NCBI RefSeq assembly: GCF_036108815.1 | Contig: NZ_CP107985.1 | Location: 744,001 to 808,000 of the forward strand | Length of the DNA stretch: 64,000 nt | Direction of reading: 5' to 3' | Source: Streptomyces sp. NBC_00353 | GTDB lineage: Bacteria; Actinomycetota; Actinomycetes; Streptomycetales; Streptomycetaceae | Part shown: in pieces, positions 39,356-48,600 of the stretch | Numbering within the stretch: position 1 is the first letter of the stretch | Layout of the letters: each line of letters begins with the position of its first letter | Made by a program: the position numbers and the translations under genes | Notes under the pieces: model-generated | The model's input: only the letters and a program-made list of their open reading frames with translations | Database searches by the model: none | What the model was told of the DNA's origin: nothing

Positions 39356-39784
39356 ATGTGGAAAGAAACCGCTGCTGGAGCCTTGCCCGACGTCGAGTTC
39401 CGGGCACCCGTTGCCGCAATGGCGCTGGCTGAGGCGGAGCGACGCCTGGGCCGAAGCTTGCCGGCGCAGCTGACTGCACTACTGCTGGAGACCGACGGGA
39501 TGGTCGGTGAGTACGGGACTGACGTCGTGTGGTCTCTGGAGCGGATTGTGGAGCAGAACCTGCTGTTCTGGGCCCCCAATACGTTCCCGGGCCTGTACAT
39601 GCCCTTTGATCCGCTGCTGTTCTTCGGCGACAACGGCGGCGGCGACCAGTTCGCCTTCGTACTGACGCCCGAGCGTCCGGATATCTTCGTCTGGGACCAC
39701 GAGGCCGACGGTCGGCTATGGGCTGCACGGGAGCTAAAGGACTACCTGCACCGCTCGCTCGCGGGTGCTGGCGACTGGTGGTAA
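39356..39784 (+). CDS. SUKH (SMI1/KNR4) superfamily protein, probable immunity protein
   Basis: A 142-aa protein. The SUKH fold shows as ALAEAERRLGRSLPAQLTAL (helix, LP), LLLETDGMVGEYGTDVVWSL (the Gly-rich NG/DG turn), PFDPLLFFGDNGGGDQFAFV (the characteristic F-G-D-N-G-G-G-D motif) and the VWDHEAD strand. SUKH proteins are immunity factors for contact-dependent or secreted nuclease and deaminase toxins. No toxin gene is seen in the window, so its role is inference. It is divergent from the Imm32-type gene. Confidence 0.88.
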   Translation: MWKETAAGALPDVEFRAPVAAMALAEAERRLGRSLPAQLTALLLETDGMVGEYGTDVVWSLERIVEQNLLFWAPNTFPGLYMPFDPLLFFGDNGGGDQFAFVLTPERPDIFVWDHEADGRLWAARELKDYLHRSLAGAGDWW

Positions 39785-39828
39785 CCGAGCGTGCCCCGCT
39801 GGCACCTCCCGCACCGGACGTCACTCAT

Positions 39829-40110
39829 CTGATGTCCTGGGCGGAACACGGCTACGGCGCCAACCTCCGCCTGGCCGACTTCGCCACCGACCGAACCGCG
39901 CTGGCGACGCACCATCAAGGAGAGACACTCACCGCCGAGCACGGCTTCCCCCTGCACCTCGTCGTCCCGCACCTCTACGGCCACAAAGGCCCCAAGTCAC
40001 TACGCGGCATCAAGTACTTGACGGAAGACGGCCGGCGGCTTCTGGGAAGAACGTGGCTGCCTCAACATCGGCGGCCCCTGTCAAGGACAGCGCTACTCCT
40101 ACCAGGCGCG
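39829..40110 (+). pseudogene. Fragment of a sulfite oxidase-like molybdopterin enzyme gene
   Basis: The reading AEHGYGANLRLADFATDRTA, HQGETLTAEHGFPLHLVVPH then LYGHKGPKSLRGIKYLTED matches the C-terminal part of YedY/sulfite-oxidase-like proteins (HGYPLRLVVPxLYAWKxxKWVRGIEY). A frameshift near 40030 is followed by GGFWEERGCLNIGGPC and QRYSYQ. The cofactor-binding N-terminal domain is absent. Confidence 0.65.
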
Positions 40111-40402
40111 ACCAGTCGACGGGTCACCCCTGTCACCGTGGCCGCGCCCCGGGCGACGCGGACAGCGAGGTGCCTGAGACGTGTTCCCCCCGCGACATCC
40201 GGACGTCCGTTGCGTCCGCGGGCCACTGGCATCGCCTCCTGCCGTGTCCAAGATCAGCAACCGCAGGACAGGACCGGGACCGATGCTGACGACTTACTGA
40301 CCTGCACCCCAGCAAAATGGCTCTGACCTGCATGAATACCAAGACAGACCGACCAGTCCTAGGTCCTGTGACCAACAGGCCACGTCCCGAGTCGGCCGTC
40401 GG

Positions 40403-40648
40403 TCACCAACCGGAGGTGCTGTCGTCGCGACGAGTGACGCCAGGCCGCGTGTTCACTGACCACATGTGTGTGCACCGCGGACACTGAAGGTGAACGACCG
40501 GTCCGTTGCTGGATATCAGATAGCGCCAGTGCTCACCGCAGTTACGGCGACCGGCGCAGGGCTCGCAATGGCGGGCGTCGTCGCAGACGGGGCAGGCGAG
40601 CCAGGCCCGGCGGGCAACGTCCGCCTGTGGATCAATGGGCAGCCGCAC
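40403..40648 (-). CDS. Small zinc-ribbon-like protein
   Basis: An 81-aa protein from GTG 40648 with GGGGAG 8 bases upstream. It has Cys in CPVCDDARHCEPCAGRRNCG and in HLQCPRCTHMW, with HWRYLISSNGPVVHLQC between: two CxxC pairs plus extra Cys/His suggest one or two structural zinc sites. It overlaps the end of the DUF6400 gene by 17 bases, so the two are co-translated. I do not know a named family. Confidence 0.65.
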   Translation of the reverse strand: MRLPIDPQADVARRAWLACPVCDDARHCEPCAGRRNCGEHWRYLISSNGPVVHLQCPRCTHMWSVNTRPGVTRRDDSTSGW

Positions 40649-40883
40649 GGCCCGGCTCCCCTCCTGGCAGGACGCCGGCCGCCACGAGCAGGTCGTAGGT
40701 GCGCTGCTGCTCGGCGTCGAGGTTCGAGTAGAGGAGCGTGTAGGCCTCGTCCTCGCTCTGGAGAGCGGCGATCGGGTCCCAGTCGGGCCCGAGTGCGGTC
40801 ACGACCTCCGCCCGTCGTCGAGCTTCCTCGAAGGTCAGATCGATGCTGAAGGGTATGGGACCGGTGAGATTTTCCTCGTTCAT
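40632..40883 (-). CDS. DUF6400-family protein
   Basis: An 83-aa protein starting at ATG 40883. The family layout is seen in FSIDLTFEEARRRAEVVTAL, then GPDWDPIAALQSEDEAYTLL and NLDAEQQRTYDLLVAAGVLP. It is entirely helical and acidic, and cytoplasmic. DUF6400 has no assigned function but is common in Streptomyces. Its C-terminus overlaps the zinc-ribbon gene, forming a two-gene operon. Confidence 0.8.
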   Translation of the reverse strand: MNEENLTGPIPFSIDLTFEEARRRAEVVTALGPDWDPIAALQSEDEAYTLLYSNLDAEQQRTYDLLVAAGVLPGGEPGRAAAH

Positions 40884-41440
40884 TGTGTGACTTTCGATGA
40901 GTGTCGGAATTCCACATTTATCAGGCGACTGCAGCGACAGGGAAGGGTGACCTAAGTCGCCCCGGAGCGACGCGGTATCCGGCCCGTCAACGGGGAACCT
41001 TCAGATCGGCAGACAGCAGTGGGCCGTTGCCGGCACCGGGAACCAACAGCGAACACGGCTCCCCACACGGCACTGTGACGTACTTCACGGGGTTTGCCGC
41101 ATGGACCTGGGCGCGCTGACGCGCGAGCAGGCGGTGCAACAGGTGAGCCGGGCTACCGTCCATCCGTCTCTGGGCCGGCAGATCGCCACGGACGCCGACC
41201 GGGCCGGCCGCACCTGCCCCGGTCAGCGTCGCACTCGGCCGACTCGGTGCCGCAGGTGGTGCGCTGTATCAACAACGCCGGCAGGAGTACCGACGCCTGC
41301 CGGAAGGCCGGTTCCGGCGTGGCTCCTGCGTTCGCAGCAGGGGTCTCGGCCACCAGAACTGGCCGAACCGGCCGAGAGCGTCCCGAGGCCCCTCCTGGTG
41401 ACGGCCGGAGCCGCTGGCGCCCTCGGGAGGGCGCAGCCCG
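40884..41440. other. Region without a recognisable gene
   Basis: About 560 bases. A possible start at 41101 (MDLGALTREQAVQQVSR) begins protein-like sequence for some 30 codons and then degenerates. The right part merges into IS5 debris. Confidence 0.35.
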
Positions 41441-41520
41441 AGCGACATGCCGCCGCGGCGGCCGGCCATCTGGCTTCGACCGCGAGGTCTACCACCGACG
41501 GAACACCGCCGAGCGCTGCA
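41441..41520 (+). pseudogene. C-terminal fragment of an IS5-family transposase
   Basis: CRRGGRPSGFDREVYHRRNT followed by AERC is the IS5 C-terminal signature (GGRPxxFDxxxYxxRNxxERC). Only about 27 codons are recognisable. Confidence 0.55.
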
Positions 41521-41528
41521 CAGGTCGA

Positions 41529-41645
41529 TCACCGCATCCAGCACCAACCTTTGATCGGCCCACGGGGCGAACTCAGCTTTCGCCCAAACGCCTCGGCGAC
41601 CGAACTCTTCCCTGCACCGGGCAGCCCCGACATCACGATCAACAT
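41529..41645 (-). pseudogene. N-terminal stub of an AAA-type small-molecule kinase
   Basis: From ATG 41645 on the minus strand: MLIVMSGLPGAGKSSVAEAF then GRKLS, a perfect P-loop kinase start. The sequence then runs into the IS5 fragment and stops. The Walker B and lid regions are missing. It was probably a Streptomyces ATP-binding kinase truncated by insertion. Confidence 0.6.
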
Positions 41646-42038
41646 GGGCGACACCCTCGCATGCACACCCGACCGACCCGCCGACCAGAAACGCCATAAC
41701 GGGGCAAGCATCCGCTGCCCGGTTATCCAGTCACGCCGCATCTACAGGATCTGACGATTGCTCGTGCAGCGCTCGTGCGGTCAGATGACGAGGCAGACGG
41801 CCCATGTCGCACCCCGGGTCCCGCCCTTTACCGTGCGGACGACCTCGCCAATGGGAGGCTAGCAGCGGCAGTTGAGCCAGCAGGCTGCGGCAAAGGCCCC
41901 GTCTTCTTGCCCTGGGTCTTGTCGGCGATCTTGGAGACCTGCGTTCTTGCAGCTCCTGTACCTGGCCACGGCTGGCTGAGTAGCCGTCATTGGTCGTCGT
42001 CGGCCGTCCCGTTGCAGCGAGCCGTTCTGCGAACAATC
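41646..42038. other. Region without a recognisable gene
   Basis: About 390 bases. A minus-strand segment KTQGKKTGPLPQPAGSTAAA may be the tail of a lost gene, but nothing is recognisable. Confidence 0.3.
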
Positions 42039-42617
42039 ATGGCCCTCATGGAGCGACCGAGGCAGATCATCGAGTGCGGAGACTTCGTCCTGCGACGCTG
42101 GCGGGGGCAGATCGACTTCGCTCCGGCATTCAAATTGATCGAGGAGTCTCTGGACCACTTGCGCCCCTGGGAGCCGTGGGCCGCCCGTCACAGCGAGAAG
42201 AGCACCCGCGACTTCCTCGCGAAGTCCGAGTCGAACTGGGCAAGCGGTGACGTATACAACTACGCCATCGCCAAGGACGGCACTCTCATTGGCATGTGCC
42301 AGACCTACCGCGGGGCCGAAGCCCAGGGCCGGCGCATGGGGTACTGGCTGCACCCTGCCGCCACTGGCCAGGGCATCGCCACGAGAGCGACGGCGGCCAT
42401 GATCACCGAGATGTTCACCCTGCCGGACGTGGAGTACCTGGAAATCGCGCACGACCTGGCCAACACCTCCAGCGCCGCGATACCACGCCGGTTGGGCTTC
42501 ACCGAAGTCCTGCGTGAACAGGTATCACCGCCCGCAGCTCCCTCAGGCAGTGGGATCGCCGCGGTCTGGCGGCTGAACCGCCCTACGCCACCCGTTCACG
42601 GCACTCCGTGCCCCTGA
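42039..42617 (+). CDS. GNAT-family N-acetyltransferase (RimJ/RimL type)
   Basis: About 192 aa. Start at ATG 42039 or 42048; neither has a strong SD. The RimJ/RimL-type layout is clear: GDFVLRRWRGQIDFAPAFKL, LRPWEPWAARHSEKSTRDFL, then GMCQTYRGAEAQGRRMGYWL and the acetyl-CoA loop ATGQGIATRATAAMI, ending LEIAHDLANTSSAAIPRRLG. The substrate is a protein N-terminus or small amine; it cannot be told from sequence. Monocistronic. Confidence 0.85.
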   Translation: MALMERPRQIIECGDFVLRRWRGQIDFAPAFKLIEESLDHLRPWEPWAARHSEKSTRDFLAKSESNWASGDVYNYAIAKDGTLIGMCQTYRGAEAQGRRMGYWLHPAATGQGIATRATAAMITEMFTLPDVEYLEIAHDLANTSSAAIPRRLGFTEVLREQVSPPAAPSGSGIAAVWRLNRPTPPVHGTPCP

Positions 42618-43111
42618 ATATCTGAACCCACCGAGCTCAGCTCCTGCCCCTTCGGCACGAAAACAGACGACCTATAAAGCCGTAGGGCCGACCGCCCCAG
42701 CCGCATCGGGTTTTCCGCCTCCGTCCGCAGCACGTAGCGCCCCGCCGGGCGCGGCCAGCCGGGGCCAAGACAGGAGGCAGGCCGCGCGCCACAAAGGCTT
42801 CAAGCACCCGGCTGCGCTCCGCTCCGCCGGGCGCGCTTCCCGGCTCCGCTGCGGGCGCCGCTCCTGCCTCCGGCCCGCTCCGCCCGCGCTGCGCCGACGC
42901 GCGCCCACACATGGATAGGACCGGAGGCCATGAGTCGATCACCGCATAGAGCGGCCCACGGCCAAGACAATGCCTCCGGCGGGGGATCGTCCGACACCGG
43001 GATGGGAGCTGGGGAGGTGGCGGGTTGAGGAGGTGGCAAGGTCCAGCGATCATCTTCGTCACGGTGCGCTGGGGTGTGGTCGAAGGCCCGCCGGGTTTGA
43101 GGCGTGAGGGG
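42618..43111. repeat. Gene-free stretch with short repeats shared with 50.7 kb
   Basis: The segment ATGCCTCCGGCGGGGGATCG (from about 42970) followed by CCGACACCGGGATGGGAGCTGGGG is repeated near 50701-50735 and 50921-50940. It carries the outer end of the palindromic element described at 50785. No gene is seen. Confidence 0.5.
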
Positions 43112-44254
43112 TCAGCCGACGCAGCCGGTGACGATGACGGGGCTGTCGTCGCAGTTGGTGGGGATGTTGTTCCGGATCTCGGACCGGTTCACTGTCGTGA
43201 ACTGGGGGTTGGTCCACACGCCGCCCGGTGCTGTGGTGGAGGCGTTGTTGTTCACCTCACTGTGGTCGAACGTCACCGTACCGCCGGAGTTGAGGATGCC
43301 GCCGGCCTGTGAAGTGCCGGGGCCGTTCGCGCTGTTGCGGTCGACCGAGCTGTCGCGCAGCACCAGGGTGCCGGATTCTTGGAGAATGCCGCCTCCCTCG
43401 CCGCCGGCGCCTCCAACGACGTTGCCGGAGACCTCGGTCTTGATGAGCGTCGCCGAGGAACTATTGAAGATCCCGCCGCCCCCCAAACCCGCGGCGGTGT
43501 TGTTGAGGATCCTGCTGTTGATGAACTGGACAGTGCCGTTGTCGTTGCTGATGCCACCGCCGTAACCGCCGCTGGTGTTGTTCTTCAGGGTGGTGTTGCG
43601 ATAGACGGCGTCACCGCTGGCCTGGTCGATGGCACCGCCGTTACCGGCGGCGAAGTTGTGGGCGAACACGACCCCGTCGGTGGTGACGTCACCGTCCGAC
43701 TGCAGACCTCCGCCCTCGCCGCCCGCGTTGTTGACGGTGAACTCGCTGCGGGTGATGTACGCCTTGGCTCCTGACTCAAGATCGACGCCGCCCCCCTGGT
43801 TGGCGGCGGTGTTGTTGTCGAGGGTGACCTTGTTGAGCTTCAGATTGCCGGAGCTGTCGACGAGGATGCCTCCCCCGTCATCGGGTGCGTTGCCGCCGCG
43901 GATCGTGAGGTCGTCGAGCCGCAGATCACCGGTGGAGGTGACGTGGAAGATGCGGAAGACACCGGCCGTCAGCCCGTCACGGACGATCGTGGAGCCCCGG
44001 CCCTCGATGGTGAGTTGCCTGTCGATGGGGGGCAGTCCGTCGGCGCCGGCGTAGGCCGTGGTCAGGTGGTAGGTGCAGTGGCGGGCGAGGACGAGCGTGG
44101 ATCCCGCCGGCGCCGTGGCGAGCGCGGTGGTCAGCGCCGTGGTGTCGCACGGCACCGGGATACCCGATCCTGCCGCGTCGGCCGGTACCGCGCTCACGCC
44201 GTTGACCACGAGCGTGGCCAGGGCGGCGATGCCGGACAGTGTGGTGTACCGCAT
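43112..44254 (-). CDS. Secreted right-handed parallel beta-helix protein
   Basis: A 380-aa exported protein. ATG 44254 follows AGGAG at 4 bases. The signal peptide is residues 1-28 (MRYTTLSGIAALATLVVNGV, cleaved after ADA). From about residue 100 it consists of some ten degenerate coils rich in Asn and Gly: GGGILVDSSGNLKLNKVTL, NNTAANQGGGVDLESGAKAY, GNGGAIDQASGDAVYRNTTL and so on. This is the pattern of CSLREA/pectate-lyase-like or adhesin beta-helices. No catalytic residues are obvious. It probably binds or acts on polysaccharide. An IS21 copy is inserted about 200 bases upstream of its promoter. Confidence 0.85.
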   Translation of the reverse strand: MRYTTLSGIAALATLVVNGVSAVPADAAGSGIPVPCDTTALTTALATAPAGSTLVLARHCTYHLTTAYAGADGLPPIDRQLTIEGRGSTIVRDGLTAGVFRIFHVTSTGDLRLDDLTIRGGNAPDDGGGILVDSSGNLKLNKVTLDNNTAANQGGGVDLESGAKAYITRSEFTVNNAGGEGGGLQSDGDVTTDGVVFAHNFAAGNGGAIDQASGDAVYRNTTLKNNTSGGYGGGISNDNGTVQFINSRILNNTAAGLGGGGIFNSSSATLIKTEVSGNVVGGAGGEGGGILQESGTLVLRDSSVDRNSANGPGTSQAGGILNSGGTVTFDHSEVNNNASTTAPGGVWTNPQFTTVNRSEIRNNIPTNCDDSPVIVTGCVG

Positions 44255-44609
44255 GGCTCTCCTTGAAGTGCAGGAACCGCCGGAGCACCGACGGCCCCTC
44301 GTCCGCCTCCCGGACACAGGGAGCAGCAATGCCCCCTCCCGCACCACTTCCAGCGAAACCGCAACACCTCCTCACCCAGACACAGCAGCAAATACGACCA
44401 ACCGGCTGAATCCATTGCCCGACAGGACTGCAAGACGATGACACTTCCCCATCACACCCTCCCGGTGGCTTTGTTCACGAGTTGCGTCGTCAGTTGTTCA
44501 CGGGTTTGGGAGGCACCAGATCCACGGTCGGGTGATGTTCACGAGTTTTGACGGCAGTGGGGTCCTTGCCACGGGAGCATCGGGGTGTTCCTGGTGAAAG
44601 GCCCTGGTC

Positions 44610-45500
44610 ATGCCGCAGATGCCGAAGGTCGAGCTGTATGCCGCGATTCGGCGCGACCACCGCGGCGGCATGACGATGCGGGAGATCGAGCGCAAGTACA
44701 ACGTGTCGTGGCGGACGGTCCGCGGGGCCGTGGACTCGGTCTGGCCGGAACCTCGGAAGAAGCTGCCGCCGCGCCCGACTGCGCTGGACCCGTACAAGGC
44801 GGTGATCGACGGGATCCTGCGGGCGCACCTGGATGCGCCGCGCAAGCAGCGGCACACGGTCACGTTCCGCACCAACCGCTACTCGGTGCCGGTGAGGCTG
44901 ATCGGCAAGCGGGTCAGGGTGATGCTGCACGCCTCTCACCTGGTGGTTTACGACAAGAATGTGGAAGTGGCCCTCCATGAGCGGCTGATCGCCAAGGGCA
45001 GCTGCCGCCTGGAACTGGACCACTACCTCGAAGCCCTGATCCGCAAGCCAGGCGCCTTCCCCGGCGCGACCGCACTCGAGCAGGCCCGCTCCGCCGGCAA
45101 GTTCACCCCTGTCCATGACGCCTGGTGGGCCGCAGCGGTCAAGGCACACGGCGACACCGAGGGCACCCGGGCCTTGATCGAGGTGCTCCTGATGGCCCGG
45201 CACATCCCGCACGAGTACCTGGTCGCCGGTCTGGCGACCGCGTTGCGGGCCGGGACCCTGACCGCGGACGCGGTCGCCCTGGAGGCCCGCAAAGCCGCCC
45301 AGACCGAGGATGAACCCGGTCCAGCCACCTCGTCTGCGCTGGCCACCGGGCAGCCGCCGGCGACCGTGACGTTCCTGCACGAGTGGAAGCTGAACCACCT
45401 GCCGCCGGACACCAGGCCACTGCCCTCGGTGACGCCCTACGACCAGTTGCTCCGACGTCGCGCCAGCGGCGGTGACCACCGAGAGGGAGAAGCACAGTGA
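44610..45500 (+). pseudogene. istA: IstA transposase with deleted catalytic domain
   Basis: The frame is open for 296 aa, but it joins the N-terminal HTH part (AAIRRDHRGGMTMREIERKY, then SWRTVRGAVDSVWP) at about residue 88 directly to the C-terminal part (VTFRTNRYSVPVRLIGKRVR and so on). The rve/DDE integrase core, which occupies some 200 residues in complete IstA of about 500, is missing. The deletion is in frame. The protein could still bind IS ends and might act as an inhibitor; that is speculation. Its end overlaps istB by 4 bases. Confidence 0.85.
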
Positions 45501-46292
45501 CCCTGCCTCGCCAGCGAGGACTGACCGAGCAAGCCGCCACCACCGCCATCGACACCGCCTGCCGTCTGCTGCGGCTGCCGTCGATCCGCAACGAGTTCGC
45601 CGACATCGCCGACCGGGCCGCCAAGGACCAGATGACCTACCGCGGCTTCCTCGCCGAGCTGCTGATGGCGGAGTGCGACGACCGGGCCCGCCGACGCTCG
45701 GAACGGCGGATCAAGGCGGCCGGGTTCCCGAGGGAGAAGTCACTACGGGCCTTCGACTTCGACGCCAACCCCAACGTCGACGCGGCCACCATCAACACCC
45801 TCGCCAGCTGCGAGTGGATCAAGAAGGGACAGCCGCTCTGCCTGATCGGCGACTCCGGCACCGGCAAGTCCCACATGCTCATCGCCCTGGGCACCGAGGC
45901 CGCCATGAAGGGCTACCGCGTCCGCTACACGCTCGCCACCAAGCTGGTGAACGAGCTGGTTGAAGCCGCCGACGAGAAGCAGTTGAACAAGACCATCGCC
46001 CGCTACGGCCGCGTCGACCTTTTGTGCATCGACGAGCTCGGGTACATGGAACTGGACCGGCACGGCGCCGAGCTGCTGTTCCAGGTTCTGACCGAGCGGG
46101 AGGAGAAGAACAGCGTCGCCATCGCCTCAAACGAGTCGTTCGGAGGCTGGACGAAGACCTTCCCCGACCCCCGTCTCTGCGCCGCCATCGTCGACCGGCT
46201 CACCTTCAACGGCACCATCATCTAGACCGGATCCGACTCCTACCGCCTGGCCAGCACCCGAGCCCGTGCCGAACACGCAGAAGCGGGCTGAT
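45497..46292 (+). pseudogene. istB: IstB AAA+ helper ATPase with a nonsense mutation near its end
   Basis: Reads 242 aa from GTG 45497 to TAG 46223. Walker A is GDSGTGKSH near 117 and Walker B is LLCIDELGY; the sensor and arginine-finger regions are present (ASNESFGGWTKTFPDPRLCA). The frame continues after the TAG as TGSDSYRLASTRARAEHAEA to TGA 46292, which is the normal IstB end (GTDSYRLA). One base change would restore a 264-aa protein. Most functional motifs lie before the stop, so partial activity is possible. Confidence 0.85.
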
Positions 46293-46343
46293 CAACCGCT
46301 CCACCGCCTGGCCGGCAACCGTTAAAGGTCGGCCAGGCCGACA

Positions 46344-46982
46344 TCATCCGAGCGGGACAGGCCCTCCAACCCGGGGACCAGCGTCCAGATGAGCTGCGAT
46401 GCGCGTAATCGTCCGGGCATTGTCCTGGAACAGATGCGCCTGCATGCCCGCCGCCTGAGCAGCCTCAACATTTACTGCGAGATCGTCGATGAACAGACAG
46501 CTCTCCGGCCGCACCTCCAGGCTGGCGCATACGGTCTCGAAGGCACGCGGGTCCGGCTTCTCGATGCCGATCTCGTGCGAGTACACGATTTGCTCGACCA
46601 GTTCGTCGAAGTGATACAGCGCGGTCTCCCGTTCCCGGGCACCGACGAAGCTGTTGCTTAGGATGCCCAGCCTGCAGCTTCCTCGCAGCCCACGCACGTA
46701 AGCGATGAGCTCCTCGTTAGGCGTTCCCAGGTACTCCGCCCAGAGATCAGCCATGAAGGCTTCAACCTGGGGCGCGTCGAGCCCCAAGCGTGCTGCCACC
46801 TGCTCGTGAACCTCTCGTTCACTGATACTCCCGACGCTCCCGGCTTGCCACACGTCGCGCATCCGCTCATGCACAGTGCCGAACGGCAACCCCAGCCGCT
46901 CTTCCCACCGCTGCACACACCCCGTTTCCGGCGTGATCTCCAGCACGCCACCGATATCGAGAATGACGCAGGTCGCCGTCAC
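46344..46982 (-). CDS. HAD-family hydrolase
   Basis: A 212-aa HAD subfamily IA protein. GTG 46982 follows GGGGGAG at about 6 bases. Motif I is VILDIGGVLE, where the nucleophile Asp is present but the second Asp of DxD is replaced by Gly, as in the epoxide-hydrolase-like and YihX-type subgroup. Motif II is GILSNS, the conserved Lys is in GIEKPDPRAF, and motif III is CLFIDDLAVNVEAAQAAGMQ. A phosphatase or dehalogenase-like activity is possible, but the DxG change makes phosphatase activity uncertain. Leftward, alone. Confidence 0.85.
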   Translation of the reverse strand: MTATCVILDIGGVLEITPETGCVQRWEERLGLPFGTVHERMRDVWQAGSVGSISEREVHEQVAARLGLDAPQVEAFMADLWAEYLGTPNEELIAYVRGLRGSCRLGILSNSFVGARERETALYHFDELVEQIVYSHEIGIEKPDPRAFETVCASLEVRPESCLFIDDLAVNVEAAQAAGMQAHLFQDNARTITRIAAHLDAGPRVGGPVPLG

Positions 46983-47802
46983 TCGAACTCCCCCTCTTCG
47001 TCCAGCCCGGCTGGCGAGCGCACACCGCTCGCTCGTGTGATCTACGGAGACACTGTCGCCCTTCCCTCTGGGGCAAGGTCAAGCGATCTTGAAACCTTGT
47101 GGCAGCCCTGTTGCGAGCCGCCGACACGACTCGGCTGCATGGGCAGGTGCCTTCAAAACTCGTGACGAACCGCGGAGTCCTCGGCCGGACGACGACGTCA
47201 GAACTCGTCAACAAACGCTGTCGCAAGAAGTGATCGAAGCCACTCCCGGCGAGCTGCGCAGGCAGGCAATGGAGAACGACGTTCGAACGTCTCAGAGCAG
47301 ACCTCGCTCGCGTGCAGCAGCGAAGTACAGCAACCACAGCAACCGCCCCCGTCCCACAGCGTCCTCGCAAAGCCGTAGCGCGACCAGTACGACCCTCACT
47401 GACCGATCCACATAGAGCTACGGATCAGAAGGTGTCCGTGCCCGATCCGTGCCCGACAGGGCGGGGAACCACGGTCAACTACGGGCGCTAAGGCGAGCTC
47501 CAGGGTTCCCCTTGGCTTCCGTCCCCGCTGGTCAGTTCGCCGATGGGGGCCCAAGACCCGGTGATTCCCAAGCTCAGAGTGTGGGCTACCTGCCAGCGCC
47601 CTGCGACGCCGGGCCCAGAACGTGATCGGCTTGGACTGGCCAGTCGTGGGCCATGTGTGGGCCAGGCGAGACGCCCGGGGTGCTGCCTCGGGCGTAAGCG
47701 CAGGTCAGTGCATAGTCAGTTACTCCCGCTGCCCGGTCTTGAAACCCGTTCCCGTCGTGCACAGCCTCCTCGCACGACCTTAAGACAGGGGCCTCTTGCT
47801 TT
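46983..47802. repeat. Gene-free region with an att-module remnant
   Basis: The segment GCAGCGAAGTACAGCAACCA (about 47314) is shared with 52808 and 62692. It is followed at 47437-47453 by the CGTGCC-N5-CGTGCC direct repeat and then GGGCGGGGAACCACGG, as in the other copies. No intact gene is visible. Confidence 0.5.
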
Positions 47803-48600
47803 TTAAGACCCGCCTTCGAAGAAGCCGGACTTCAGGTCCCCGATGATGACGTCGAGTGGATGCCCACTCACGGTGAGCGGTCCACTCCAGGGCGCGGTGA
47901 GTGCGAAGAGCAACGCCAGGCTCAGCCCGACCACACTCGCAACGCCCAGAACGAGCAGTGATGTTCGCAGGCTGCTGCAGAAGGTGAGTGCGCCGGCGTT
48001 CACGATCAAGGCCAGTCCGCCGACCACAAGCGTGACAACGTAGAGCGCGGGTACGTCGCGCGAGGCAGCCGCAACGCGTGCGCGACGACTATTGGTGACG
48101 CTGTCCAGGGAAACCAGCAGCTCCGTGCTCGCCGGGGTTCCCAGCTCAGGCCGGGCCGCCTCGGCACGCACGCTCCGCTCCAGCCGTGCGATCGCGTGAG
48201 CGGTGGCCGGGTCGTCACCGGACGCCGCTGCCGCACCCTCCCATTCCCTGACACGCGTGGCCTGCAGGTAGTCCAGCAGTGCCGAATGGATCGGCTCCGA
48301 CTGGACTCGCGGACTTGTCGCCGACCACGCCAGGCGGGAGGCTGCGGCCGCCTCGTCGCTCACCAACTGCTCTGCTGCGCGCAGGTAGCTGGCCTCGCTG
48401 GCCAGCGAGAGTGCCGCAAAGATCGCGAAGGCGGCGCCGAGTGTAGGCATCAGGGGCATGGCAATCTGGGGCACCCGATCCTGTTCCCCGACCGGTACGA
48501 GCGCCCGGACGCCGACCCGCGCCACGGCCGCGACCAGTAGGGCAAGGAAGAGCCAGCCAACAACCAATACCACCGTCGGCAGCGAGGCCAACCAGTTCAC
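47803..48600 (-). CDS. DUF4239-family membrane protein
   Basis: About 265 aa, starting at one of two adjacent GTG codons (48600 or 48603) behind TAGGTGAT. The layout is that of DUF4239 (bestrophin-like): an N-terminal helix (VVLVVGWLFLALLVAAVARV), a second near 45-65 (GAAFAIFAALSLASEASYLR), a soluble helical region with TPASTELLVSLDSVTNSRRA, and two C-terminal helices (LYVVTLVVGGLALIVNAGAL; LVLGVASVVGLSLALLFALT), ending GPLTVSGHPLDVII. Function unknown; a channel-like role is suspected for the family. It stands alone between repeat modules. Confidence 0.8.
   Translation of the reverse strand: MNWLASLPTVVLVVGWLFLALLVAAVARVGVRALVPVGEQDRVPQIAMPLMPTLGAAFAIFAALSLASEASYLRAAEQLVSDEAAAASRLAWSATSPRVQSEPIHSALLDYLQATRVREWEGAAAASGDDPATAHAIARLERSVRAEAARPELGTPASTELLVSLDSVTNSRRARVAAASRDVPALYVVTLVVGGLALIVNAGALTFCSSLRTSLLVLGVASVVGLSLALLFALTAPWSGPLTVSGHPLDVIIGDLKSGFFEGGS

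Larger units (their letters stand above)
44471..46292 (+). mobile_element. IS21-family element, internally deleted
   Basis: The left end shows three copies of a TGTTCACGRGTT motif (44472, 44495 and 44536), the multiple transposase-binding sites typical of IS21. The two genes istA and istB overlap. A large part of istA is missing, and I find no matching right inverted repeat after istB. It is non-autonomous. Confidence 0.75.

Noticed and set aside
41731..42036. 101-codon minus-strand frame as a gene
   Set aside because: The translation is Arg-rich and unlike any family; an adjacent frame looks more protein-like but has no start.
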